The notes beneath the pieces were generated by a model. That model saw nothing but the letters and a program-made list of their open reading frames with translations. It did no database searches and was not told the DNA's origin. This document shows, piece after piece, positions 9,749 to 17,767 of a stretch of 64,000 nucleotides of DNA (within the stretch, counting starts at the first letter, position 1; every line of letters starts with the position of its first letter). The DNA is from Candidatus Obscuribacterales bacterium (lineage in GTDB: Bacteria > Cyanobacteriota > Vampirovibrionia > Obscuribacterales > Obscuribacteraceae). The position numbers were made by a program, and so were the translations under genes. Location of the stretch: assembly GCA_019637435.1 (NCBI GenBank), contig JAHBVO010000004.1:682001-746000 (forward strand), given 5' to 3'.

Positions 9749-10450
9749 GTGGCAAGTGGAAACGAGGGATCATCCTTGAAAATCCTTATCATCGAAGACG
9801 ACGTGAATATCGCACGTCTAATCGAGCTGGAACTGGGCTACGAAGGCTACCAAGTACATGTAGCTCACGAAGGCAATCATGGTTTGGATTTGTTCAAGAA
9901 AGAGCAACCCGATCTGGTTCTGCTGGACGTGATGCTTCCTGGACTCGACGGTGTTGAGGTTTGCAAACGCCTCAGAGCGATGTCGAAAGTGCCTGTGATT
10001 ATGTTGACCGCCAAAGATGGCGTTCAAGACCGTGTTGTCGGTTTGGACAGCGGAGCTGACGACTACTTGACCAAGCCGTTCGCCACCGAAGAGCTTCTCG
10101 CCAGAATCCGCGCAGTCATGCGCCGTAAACCGCAAGAAGGCATCCTTACATATGCCGACCTTTGGATGGACCAATTGAACCGCGTGGTGAAGCGTGGCGA
10201 ACGCCAGCTCGACCTCCGCGCCAAGGAATTCGACCTGCTCAGACTGTTTATGCAGTATCCCGAGCAAGTTCTCTCCCGTGAGTTCATCTTCGATAAGGTC
10301 TGGGGTTACGATTTCATCGGCGAATCAAACGTCATTGAAGTGTACATCCGGTACCTCCGCTCGAAACTGGAAGACGGCAACGCCAAGCGTCTGATTCAAA
10401 CCGTTCGCGGCGAAGGCTACGTACTCAGAGAAGAAGAGCCTTCGCGTTAA
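9749..10450 (+). CDS. OmpR/PhoB-family response regulator
   Basis: Two-component response regulator of 233 residues. The receiver domain (~11-125) has the acidic pair EDD at 16-18, phospho-acceptor D60 in LLLDVMLPG, Thr in MLTAKD and Lys in LTKPF. The winged-helix DNA-binding domain (~135-228) ends in the usual RYLRSKLE...IQTVRGEGYVL motif. No histidine kinase gene is adjacent, so the regulator is an orphan here. The start is GTG with GGGGG about 10 bases upstream; an ATG at 9741 is out of frame. It resembles cyanobacterial RpaB/RppA-type regulators in general layout, but I cannot assign a specific orthologue. It is followed by a strong terminator and so is probably monocistronic. Confidence 0.92.
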   Translation: MASGNEGSSLKILIIEDDVNIARLIELELGYEGYQVHVAHEGNHGLDLFKKEQPDLVLLDVMLPGLDGVEVCKRLRAMSKVPVIMLTAKDGVQDRVVGLDSGADDYLTKPFATEELLARIRAVMRRKPQEGILTYADLWMDQLNRVVKRGERQLDLRAKEFDLLRLFMQYPEQVLSREFIFDKVWGYDFIGESNVIEVYIRYLRSKLEDGNAKRLIQTVRGEGYVLREEEPSR

Positions 10451-10512
10451 GCGATGAGCCGCGCTTTCGGCGCCTGATTCGGGTTCCGAACCGCTATCTG
10501 AAGAAAACATAC

Positions 10513-10546
10513 AACGCGTGCGCATTCTATTTGCGCACGCGTTTTT
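10513..10546 (+). terminator. rho-independent terminator of the response regulator gene
   Basis: Perfect 12-bp stem, AACGCGTGCGCA with TGCGCACGCGTT, 7-base loop, followed by a run of five T. It lies about 60 bases after the stop. Confidence 0.9.
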
Positions 10547-10553
10547 ACGTCGA

Positions 10554-10650
10554 AACAGCTCACCTGCCTCTCGTTCTCACATCTAAACCAGCTCGTCTGC
10601 CATCACGAAGCCAAGTTATTGAGTTGTAAACCAGCTCATCTGCCGTCGCC
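10554..10650. repeat. three degenerate direct repeats (CAGCTC..CTGCC)
   Basis: The motif AACCAGCTCRTCTGCCRTC occurs at about 10586 and 10629 (43 bases apart), with a weaker copy (AACAGCTCACCTGCC) near 10555. The repeats lie between the terminator and the end of the opposing LRV gene. No function is apparent. Confidence 0.5.
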
Positions 10651-10665
10651 AAGCGCGCTCTTGCG

Positions 10666-11301
10666 TCAATAAACAAGCATCTGCAATGTTTTCAGGGCGC
10701 GATAGCGCACGTATGGGTTTTCGTCTCGAGCAAGTTTTAAAAGAATGTCTTCAGGCATGTGGGGATTTTCGGCAACACCGTAGCGAACGTCGATCGCATT
10801 GTCGTCGGCGAGAAAGGCAAGTGTTTCCCGGGGCGTATGGGGATTTTCCGCGACGCCCAGGCGCACTTCGGGGCAGTAATCCATAGATAGTTTTTCCAGC
10901 ATCTCGACCGGAGTTTTCGGATTTCCAGCGACCGTGCGCCGGATGTAATAGTTATCGTCTTCAGCTAATCGCGAAAGAACCGTCAGGGGGGTGTTTGGGT
11001 TGCCTGCCACTACCCGGCGAACGTGACCTATGTTCGCGTCGGAAATTTTTCGGGAAGAAGCCTGTTTTGACTTGTCGATTGGCTGGGAGGCGAGAGGGGT
11101 CTTCTCTGACGGCTTAGTGGTTCCTCTACCTGGTGCACCGCCTGTGGTCTGTGAACCGGTTGATCTTATTTCTGTTGAATCGGTTTGCTTAGTTGGCGTT
11201 TCGCCTGGGGCCTTATCGCTAGTTTCTCGCGCTTCGGTGTCGAGCGATTTGCTGGTGCCGGCAACTTTTTCGATGACATCGGGCTCCCTTTTTTGTGGCA
11301 T
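10666..11301 (-). CDS. LRV/HEAT-like repeat protein
   Basis: 211 residues. The first ~85 are low complexity (Thr/Ser/Lys/Pro) and probably disordered. The remainder is five tandem units of about 24 residues with the pattern VRRxVAxNPxTPxExLxxLAxD. This matches the leucine-rich-repeat-variant (LRV) family, a right-handed superhelix used for protein binding. The iron-sulfur cluster domain of the Azotobacter LRV protein is absent. I use the ATG at 11301 because AAGGAG sits 6 bases upstream; the ATG at 11322 lacks a ribosome binding site. It is probably cytoplasmic, with unknown partner. Confidence 0.82.
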   Translation of the reverse strand: MPQKREPDVIEKVAGTSKSLDTEARETSDKAPGETPTKQTDSTEIRSTGSQTTGGAPGRGTTKPSEKTPLASQPIDKSKQASSRKISDANIGHVRRVVAGNPNTPLTVLSRLAEDDNYYIRRTVAGNPKTPVEMLEKLSMDYCPEVRLGVAENPHTPRETLAFLADDNAIDVRYGVAENPHMPEDILLKLARDENPYVRYRALKTLQMLVY

Positions 11302-11738
11302 TGAGCGCTCCTTGCCTAACAAACTTTGTTAGGCGAAATCATGAAAAGGGGACGGCGCGGACGAGATTACTTATGTTCAGTATGCCCAAACGCTCTTGTG
11401 ATCTATCCGAAACGCAGCAGCAGTAAGGGAAACCTGAGGTTTCTTCAGGCGAACCTCATCATGAAAGAAACGCGATTTCGTTTCGACTTATTGCGCTCTT
11501 ATGAGGGAAGTCACGTAGTGACCATGGGAATTTTCCCCATGACAGTTCCGATCAATTACTAGATGATGCTAATAACCACTTGTTCTGTGGGTTGTGTAAC
11601 GTTATTATAAGAGTAAGAAATATACTCAAACTATATACAACCGTCAGTTGAGTGTTTGCTTTCCATCTTCCATCACTTCTGACCAATCCAAGGATGACTA
11701 TCCTTGCGAATCTTTCAAAATGAAATCGAGGTAACCTA
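11302..11738. other. gene-free region with four consecutive small hairpins
   Basis: No convincing coding region. Between 11429 and 11541 there are four simple inverted repeats: GAAACC/GGTTTC (11429-11443, loop TGA), GAAACG/CGTTTC (11467-11484), GTCAC/GTGAC (11510-11522) and CATGGG/CCCATG (11523-11541). The last two are contiguous. The block precedes the small gene at 11739, so it could be a structured leader or a small RNA. Confidence 0.4.
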
Positions 11739-12026
11739 ATGCAACTTCTCACGAAAAGTCCCACAATGTTTGCACGGGACAATGAAGATACTCGACCGGA
11801 ACTCGTGAGTGTATCTGACAGCGGCAGCTGGATTCTAAGCCTCCCAATCGATTTGAGAGAACATCAACCCGAACTCGAAAGACTTCTGATGAAAGTGTTC
11901 AACAACCTTCCGAAATCACCTGACAATGTCGCCCTGGCAAAACAGATGTCGATTAACTGGTGTGTTTCGAAGTGCAAGCAGAACGGACTCCGCTTCGAAG
12001 ACTGCTTGAACTCAATTCGGCACTAA
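11739..12026 (+). CDS. small conserved-looking protein of unknown function
   Basis: 95 residues, predicted soluble, with no signal peptide or membrane segment. The centre is acidic and amphipathic (ELERLLMKVFNNLPKSPDNVALAKQ) and the end carries three Cys (NWCVSKCKQNG..EDCLN). A good ribosome binding site (GAGG, spacing about 9) and a strong downstream terminator support a real gene. I recognise no family. Confidence 0.65.
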   Translation: MQLLTKSPTMFARDNEDTRPELVSVSDSGSWILSLPIDLREHQPELERLLMKVFNNLPKSPDNVALAKQMSINWCVSKCKQNGLRFEDCLNSIRH

Positions 12027-12072
12027 GGCTATACCTCATCAATCAACTGGTTGATGATACAAAGACTAAAAC

Positions 12073-12110
12073 AAGAGCCAACCTCTGAGGAGATTGGCTC
12101 TTAACTTTTT
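12073..12110. terminator. bidirectional terminator between the small gene and gyrA
   Basis: Nine-bp perfect stem AAGAGCCAA/TTGGCTCTT with a 12-base loop, followed on the plus strand by TTAACTTTTT. On the minus strand it is followed by GTTTTAG, so it can serve both convergent genes. Confidence 0.8.
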
Positions 12111-12163
12111 GATTTCGGAACCGTTGGAGACGGCCACCGTTTTCAGGCGGCCGTTCAACCAGC

Positions 12164-14743
12164 TTACTCGGCTGCCGGCTCGTCGCTGCCGCCTTCTGCT
12201 TCCGGTGCGTCTCCGCCCTCAGCGCCGCCCTCGGCAACATCATCGCCGCCTTCGATTTCGCTTTCGTTAGGATCGACGATCGGGCTTACGGAAACGACTT
12301 CATCGTCCTCTGCAAGTTGTTGCAGTCTGACACCGGTCGCCATCCGTCCTTGCGCACTGATATCGCTTCCGTGTTGTCTGACCACGACACCATTGGCGGT
12401 GGCGATTACAATTTGATCCGTCGGCTCGATGACGCTCAAGCAGGCAAGTCGTGACTTGGCTGTTTTGAACTTGGTGCCGATGATGCCTACGCCTCCGCGT
12501 CCTTGCTGGCGGAACTCTTCGAGTTTAACGCGCTTGCCGTATCCGTCGTTGGTGACGACGAGCACATAGCACGAATCTTTTGGCTCAATCGCGTCGCAAC
12601 CGACGATCGTATCGCTAACCCGCAGCGTGATTGCTCTGACGCCGCGCGCGGTGCGTCCCATCGGACGAAGTTCTTCTTCGCTGTATCGGATACACATACC
12701 GTTGCTGGTGCCGATGATGACATCGGTTTTGCCGTTTGATTGGCGTACCCAGCCGAGTTCATCGCCTTCGCTCAAGCTGATGGCGATGATGCCGCTCTTA
12801 CGAATGTTGGAGAACTCTGACATCGGTACCTTTTTCACGAAGGCGTTGCGAGTCAACATGATCAAGAATTCGTTGTCTTTGAATTCGCTTACAGGGATGA
12901 CCGCGGTGACGGATTCATCTTGACTGATTTGAACCAGGTTGACGAGAGCCAGACCACGAGCGGTACGGCCGCCTTCCGGCAAGTTCATAACTTCAAGCGG
13001 ATATACCTGACCTTTGTTCGTAAACACCAGCAATCTGTCGTGCATGCTGGCGACGAAGAAGTGTTGGATCTCATCCTCATCGCGAGTCTTCATGCCGGTC
13101 ACGCCGCGGGTGTTGCGACGTTGACGCTTGAAGGTTCCGAGCGCGATGCGTTTGATGTAGTTCTGGTTGGTGATGAACACTGCCATTGGCTCGTTCGGCG
13201 TAAGATCTTTAGCCGAGATTTCCGAATCGACCGCACCGACGATCTGAGTTTTTCTGTCGTCGCCGTACTTGTCGCGGATTTCGATGAGCTCTTGTTTGAT
13301 GATGTCATCAACCATCTTCTTGCTTTCAAGAATCGCTTTATAGTGCGCGATATTTTTCTGGAGTTCGTCGTAGTCCTCTTGAATTTTGTCGCGTTCCAAT
13401 CCTGTGAGGCGGCGGAGTTGCATCTCGAGAATTGCGTTCGCTTGCGCTTCGGACAATGCGAATTTGCTCATCAAACCTTCACGCGCTTCGGCTGTCGTCG
13501 ATGCCGCGCGAATGATCTTGATGACTTCGTCGATCTTCTCAAGCGCCTTCAGGTATCCTTCCAAGATATGCGCCTTTTCTTGCGCTTTGCGAAGGTCGTA
13601 TCTGGTGCGTCTTGTGATGACGTCTACCCGGTGGTTGATGAATTGCTGGAGCAACGCTTTCAACTCCAGGGTCATCGGTTGACCGTTTGTGCCTGGCTTG
13701 CCCGGGTCCGGCACGAGTGCCAGAGTATTTACCGGGAATGATTGTTGCAGTTGCGTATGTTTATAAAGGTTGTTGAGAACGACCTCAGGGTGCGCGTCGC
13801 GCTTGAGTTCAACAACTACGCGCAGACCGCTTCTGTCGGTTTCATCATTGACATCGCTTATTCCGGTCAGGCGCTCGCTGCGCACCAGCTCTGCCACGCG
13901 CTTGGTGAATGCTTCTGGTCCGACCATGTACGGCAGTGATGTAATGGCGATTGCCATCTTATTGCCCTTGCCTGTTTGTTCGATGGTCGCGACGCCGCGC
14001 TGCGGAATTGAACCGCGACCGGTCGTATATGCTTCGACAATACCTTCGGTTCCCATAATCATGCCGCCCGACGGGAAGTCAGGACCTTTGATCCACTGCA
14101 TGAGGTCGGTCGATGAAAGGTTCGGGTCATCAACCAGAGCAATTGCACCATCCATGACTTCGCGCAGGTTATGCGGAGGGATGTTGGTCGCCATACCGAC
14201 GGCGATACCAGCAGAACCATTGAGCAGGAGCGCCGGAACTCGCGATGGCAGAACCGATGGTTCGTCGCGAGATTCGTCGAAGTTCCTGCGCATATCGATT
14301 GTTTCTTTGTCGATATCCGCCAACATCTGCATCGAGAGCGGCGCGAGCTTCGCTTCGGTGTAACGCATAGCAGCTGCCGGGTTGTCGAGGTCGCCGAAGT
14401 TGCCATGACCATCGATCAAAACATAACGGCTCGCCTCTTTCTGCGCCAGGCGGACCATGGATTCATAGATTGCCGAGTCGCCGTGCGGGTGGTATTTACC
14501 CATTACGTCCCCGACCGTCAATGCCGACTTACGATAGCGCGTATTCGGTTCCAGTCCCAACTCGTACATGCCGAAAATAATTCGGCGGTGTACGGGTTTC
14601 AAACCGTCTCTGACGTCCGGAATTGCGCGACTGACGATGACTGACATGGCATAGTCGATAAACGACTTGCGCATCTCGTCCCGCAGTTCGACCTCGACGA
14701 TCCGCTCTCCACCACCGCCACCGCTGCCTGTTGAACTCGTCAC
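12164..14743 (-). CDS. gyrA: DNA gyrase subunit A
   Basis: Breakage-reunion subunit of the type IIA topoisomerase that introduces negative supercoils together with GyrB. 859 residues, typical length. The catalytic Tyr is Y128 in AAMRYTEAKL. The quinolone-determining region reads HPHGDSAIYES, with Ser90 and Glu94 at the positions of E. coli Ser83 and Asp87. The C-terminal beta-pinwheel carries the GyrA-box as QRRNTRG, a variant of the classical QRRGGKG, which supports gyrase rather than topoisomerase IV. The N-terminus has a short Gly/Ser stretch and the last ~45 residues form an acidic Gly/Glu/Asp/Ala tail. gyrB is not in the window. The gene is transcribed alone, from a probable extended -10 promoter. 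Confidence 0.97.
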   Translation of the reverse strand: MTSSTGSGGGGGERIVEVELRDEMRKSFIDYAMSVIVSRAIPDVRDGLKPVHRRIIFGMYELGLEPNTRYRKSALTVGDVMGKYHPHGDSAIYESMVRLAQKEASRYVLIDGHGNFGDLDNPAAAMRYTEAKLAPLSMQMLADIDKETIDMRRNFDESRDEPSVLPSRVPALLLNGSAGIAVGMATNIPPHNLREVMDGAIALVDDPNLSSTDLMQWIKGPDFPSGGMIMGTEGIVEAYTTGRGSIPQRGVATIEQTGKGNKMAIAITSLPYMVGPEAFTKRVAELVRSERLTGISDVNDETDRSGLRVVVELKRDAHPEVVLNNLYKHTQLQQSFPVNTLALVPDPGKPGTNGQPMTLELKALLQQFINHRVDVITRRTRYDLRKAQEKAHILEGYLKALEKIDEVIKIIRAASTTAEAREGLMSKFALSEAQANAILEMQLRRLTGLERDKIQEDYDELQKNIAHYKAILESKKMVDDIIKQELIEIRDKYGDDRKTQIVGAVDSEISAKDLTPNEPMAVFITNQNYIKRIALGTFKRQRRNTRGVTGMKTRDEDEIQHFFVASMHDRLLVFTNKGQVYPLEVMNLPEGGRTARGLALVNLVQISQDESVTAVIPVSEFKDNEFLIMLTRNAFVKKVPMSEFSNIRKSGIIAISLSEGDELGWVRQSNGKTDVIIGTSNGMCIRYSEEELRPMGRTARGVRAITLRVSDTIVGCDAIEPKDSCYVLVVTNDGYGKRVKLEEFRQQGRGGVGIIGTKFKTAKSRLACLSVIEPTDQIVIATANGVVVRQHGSDISAQGRMATGVRLQQLAEDDEVVSVSPIVDPNESEIEGGDDVAEGGAEGGDAPEAEGGSDEPAAE

Positions 14744-14824
14744 GTTATGAAACTCCTTGCTCGGGCAACCGCGAATGACGCTAAAAACGTCTCGCTATTG
14801 CCTCAAAAATCACTTCAAAAACAG

Positions 14825-14852
14825 AGTATAACATTCTTGAGCTATTTAGCTC
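14825..14852 (-). promoter_or_regulatory. probable gyrA extended -10 promoter with overlapping palindrome
   Basis: On the minus strand TGTTATACT (an extended -10) lies about 85 bases upstream of the gyrA start. Immediately upstream is a palindrome, GAGCTA-TT-TAGCTC (14839-14852), placed where a repressor or supercoiling-sensitive factor could act. No good -35 hexamer is seen, which is usual for extended -10 promoters. Confidence 0.45.
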
Positions 14853-14972
14853 CTGAAGCGCGTTTCAGCCTGAACATCTTCCTTAAAAAAATGGACTGAA
14901 ATTTGTCGAGTTTTGACTTGATTTTTGGACACTCTGTCTGTGCGACTGAGACCTTTGATTGTGCGGCGGCGC

Positions 14973-14999
14973 AAAAGGCCGTTGCCTTCGGGGCAACGG
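14973..14999 (-). terminator. terminator of the membrane spermidine-synthase-like gene
   Basis: Perfect 8-bp stem CCGTTGCC/GGCAACGG with a 5-base loop. Reading the minus strand, it is followed by CTTTTG. It lies about 85 bases after the stop of the upstream minus-strand gene. The rest of the 14744-15083 gap holds only the gyrA promoter region. Confidence 0.7.
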
Positions 15000-15083
15000 G
15001 TTCAACGAGCGCTTTTCCAGGAGGTCGTGGGAGGCGCAGTCCCACCTTGACCATAGTTGTCGCAGTGGTCGTATGTCGATTGG

Positions 15084-17468
15084 CTATACTTCTTTCGATG
15101 CTTTTCTGGCTGCGAGGAACGAGAACACATAAAGGATGATTGAGACCAGCACCAGATTGTTGATACCGACATAGGTCGACAGATATTCGAGTAATCCGCC
15201 GAGCACGCTACCCAGCAAATTAAACGCGAATGAGCGGGATGGGTGTTGCACAACTTTGAAAGCTGTGGCAAATATGAGACCAGCCATCAAAATCGGCAAT
15301 AGGGTGACGACTGTTATCAATACTGCTGCGACCATATCCATGCTCGCCATGCTTGTCCGAATTGCGTTGACCGGTAGCAAGTAGCTTGCGAGCAGAGAAA
15401 CGAACAGAAGGGCATACAAGATGTTTTGGTTAAACGGTTTTTGCGATTTTATGGTCACGTAGTTCGCTGCCAGAATCATCAGCAGGACGCCGTTGATTAC
15501 AATCGATGCTGTCACCCAGGTCGCGCCGTAGAGAAGCGAGAGTCGTGATATCGCCTGTAGTTCCACGAGAATAAACGCCGATCCGAGGAAAAACAGCTGC
15601 ACATCAGAGCCGGTCTTCTTGCTGAAGATAAGGGAGCGCGCCACGTACGTCGTGATGGCAACAATCAAAGATAGAACGACGAGGTAAGGCAAATCCAGCA
15701 CCTTGTCGCGCACGTAGAGAAACGGCCAATCGTCGTTGAGGATGAGTCCGTTCGCTGACGCTGCTGGAATATCAAGTTGTGCAAACGAGTTGTCGAGCAC
15801 GGGAGCCTTGACCAGTCCATCTTTCACGGGTTGTCCGGTGACGAAATAATAGGCCGGCCACTTCGGGGTAGCCTTCTCGTCGGACATGACGATCGGTGGA
15901 TAGCCGGTGACGGACGTGAGAGTTCGATAAATCCGATCGCGCAGCCAATCGGAGTTTCCGTCGACAGATGCGCCGAAGGAAAGGGCGAAAACACCATCAG
16001 GCTTCAACAGCTTCACGCAGTCGATGTAGCTCTCCTGCGTGTGTATGTAGCAGTCTGTTCTTAGCGAAGAACCTGTTCCCGACAGCGCTCGCGAGTCGAG
16101 GCATGCCAGAATAATCAAGTCGTATTTCTTGTCGTTCTTCGCTATGTAGCGACGACCATCATCGAGATGGTAATGAACAGCGGGATTCGTGAAGTTGGGG
16201 TTGTATTTCTTTGCAAGCCCGAGCGTTCCCGGGTCGATTTCGACCGCATCGATCCAGGTTGCGCCGCGCTTACAGGCCTCTGCAACGTCAGAGCCCGAGC
16301 CGGCGCCAAGGATCAAAATATCCTTCGGTTGTTTGAAGAAGTATGGAATCGAGTAATAGTTTTTCCGGACCTTCAAGAAGCCCTGAAGCAGTTTCGCCGC
16401 TTCTTCTTTCTCTCCTTCTGCTGAAAGTTCGATATCAAACTTCGGAGTGAAGGCCTGTGAAAAGCCGCGGTTCGTGCTCACGAAGATGCCGAAGTCTTCT
16501 TGTTTTCCAGTCGCGTTTAGATTGGCGGGCAGCGTAATCGGTTTCACATCGATGCGGTAATATGGCGACCAGATTGTGTCCGTGCTGTTGAAGACGGGCA
16601 GCATAGCGACCACGCAACTGGCGATTAAAACTGGAATGTCGATTTTTAGCTGCTTTGTCGGTTGGGTTTTGAAAACCAACAGACCGACGATCGCGGAGAA
16701 CAAGAGCACTTCCATGTTAGGCGAGATGCAGAAGAACGAGAGCAGCGCAAATGTGATACTGCCTGTGATGGCGCCCATGATATCTATGCAATAGGCTTTC
16801 AGCGGCGATAGTTTGTTGAATGTTTCTCCGATGATCGTGCCAATCGAGAACATGACCGCAAACGGTCCCATCAGCAAGAGTATGATGAGAAGTGTCATTT
16901 GGAAGACTTGCAGAGAGAGTAATTGCAAGTTCTCCATGCTGAGATTGTTCCACTGATAGAGAGTCAGCGAGGGAAACGGCACTCCGCCGTAGCCTTTGTA
17001 ACTGGTGTAGAGGGAAACTAAAACGGTGATGAACAGCGCCGGGGCAACGTACTTGAAAAACTTTCTGTCGCCTTTGGCGACACCGGTTCCCAGTCCGACG
17101 AAGCAGGTGACGAGTGGGAAGGTCTTGAACACTCCGAATGCGATGAAATCGCACGTCAACCAGCGGATGATGAGAAGCTCGAAAAAGAGCGACGCGAAAC
17201 TCGCTGCAAAAAGTGTGAGCGTCGGATTTAGCTTATCTGGAAACATACTCTGCGATGAATTGTCCGAATCCAGATTCCCTGAGTTCGTGGAGTCCTGTGA
17301 CGAGTCCGGAGCCGCGTTTTGCGCAGCATCAGCCGGAGGCGGGCTCTTTGTTGAATTGTCCGAAGACGAACTCTGCGAAGAATCCGGGAGCGGGCTGTTT
17401 TCGTTGGGAGTCGACTCGCTGATAATAATCACCTTGCTTTCAGAGAGGGAACACGAATACGAAGTCAA
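15084..17468 (-). CDS. polytopic membrane protein with spermidine-synthase-like methyltransferase-fold domain
   Basis: 794 residues. After a Ser/Asp/Pro-rich N-terminus (~1-80) come about seven membrane helices (~83-290). A cytoplasmic domain with a Rossmann SAM/polyamine-synthase fold (~330-580) follows: the nucleotide-binding loop ILILGAGSGSDVAEA, the acidic residue in DAVEID, and LDDGRRYIAKNDKKYDLIIL. A second set of seven or so helices (~610-790) ends the protein. The layout matches membrane-embedded spermidine synthase-like proteins, of which few have proven activity. The catalytic Asp region reads LACLDSRAL rather than the classical D-x-x-D-P, so polyamine synthesis is doubtful. The long Ser-rich head makes the exact start uncertain. 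Confidence 0.8.
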   Translation of the reverse strand: MTSYSCSLSESKVIIISESTPNENSPLPDSSQSSSSDNSTKSPPPADAAQNAAPDSSQDSTNSGNLDSDNSSQSMFPDKLNPTLTLFAASFASLFFELLIIRWLTCDFIAFGVFKTFPLVTCFVGLGTGVAKGDRKFFKYVAPALFITVLVSLYTSYKGYGGVPFPSLTLYQWNNLSMENLQLLSLQVFQMTLLIILLLMGPFAVMFSIGTIIGETFNKLSPLKAYCIDIMGAITGSITFALLSFFCISPNMEVLLFSAIVGLLVFKTQPTKQLKIDIPVLIASCVVAMLPVFNSTDTIWSPYYRIDVKPITLPANLNATGKQEDFGIFVSTNRGFSQAFTPKFDIELSAEGEKEEAAKLLQGFLKVRKNYYSIPYFFKQPKDILILGAGSGSDVAEACKRGATWIDAVEIDPGTLGLAKKYNPNFTNPAVHYHLDDGRRYIAKNDKKYDLIILACLDSRALSGTGSSLRTDCYIHTQESYIDCVKLLKPDGVFALSFGASVDGNSDWLRDRIYRTLTSVTGYPPIVMSDEKATPKWPAYYFVTGQPVKDGLVKAPVLDNSFAQLDIPAASANGLILNDDWPFLYVRDKVLDLPYLVVLSLIVAITTYVARSLIFSKKTGSDVQLFFLGSAFILVELQAISRLSLLYGATWVTASIVINGVLLMILAANYVTIKSQKPFNQNILYALLFVSLLASYLLPVNAIRTSMASMDMVAAVLITVVTLLPILMAGLIFATAFKVVQHPSRSFAFNLLGSVLGGLLEYLSTYVGINNLVLVSIILYVFSFLAARKASKEV

Positions 17469-17767
17469 ATGATTTGCGCCGGAGGACGCGAGCGTTCTAT
17501 CTGTGCGCGTATCGGTCGTCTGTCGGCGATATGCGAAACTTGAAAAAATCGATTTAGTAAGGTTTGGACGACATTTACCAAATACCCGCGCTCGCTATAT
17601 TTAGACCGAGCGGAGATTAAAAGTTGCCCCAATAACAAATCTCTTCTACACCGCGGTCATGATTAGACCCAAGAACACCGTAATAAGAGTCAATAACTAA
17701 TCGATTTGTGCGCCGTCCTGCGCTATAGTCGAACTTCATGGTTAATTCACATGGCAGGAGGTCTATC

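Noticed and set aside
11326..11562. 78-codon plus-strand ORF in the hairpin region
   Set aside because: No ribosome binding site, unusual Arg-rich composition, and it runs through all the inverted repeats.
12920..13741. 273-codon plus-strand ORF opposite gyrA
   Set aside because: It is a shadow of gyrA, whose motifs are unmistakable in the minus strand.
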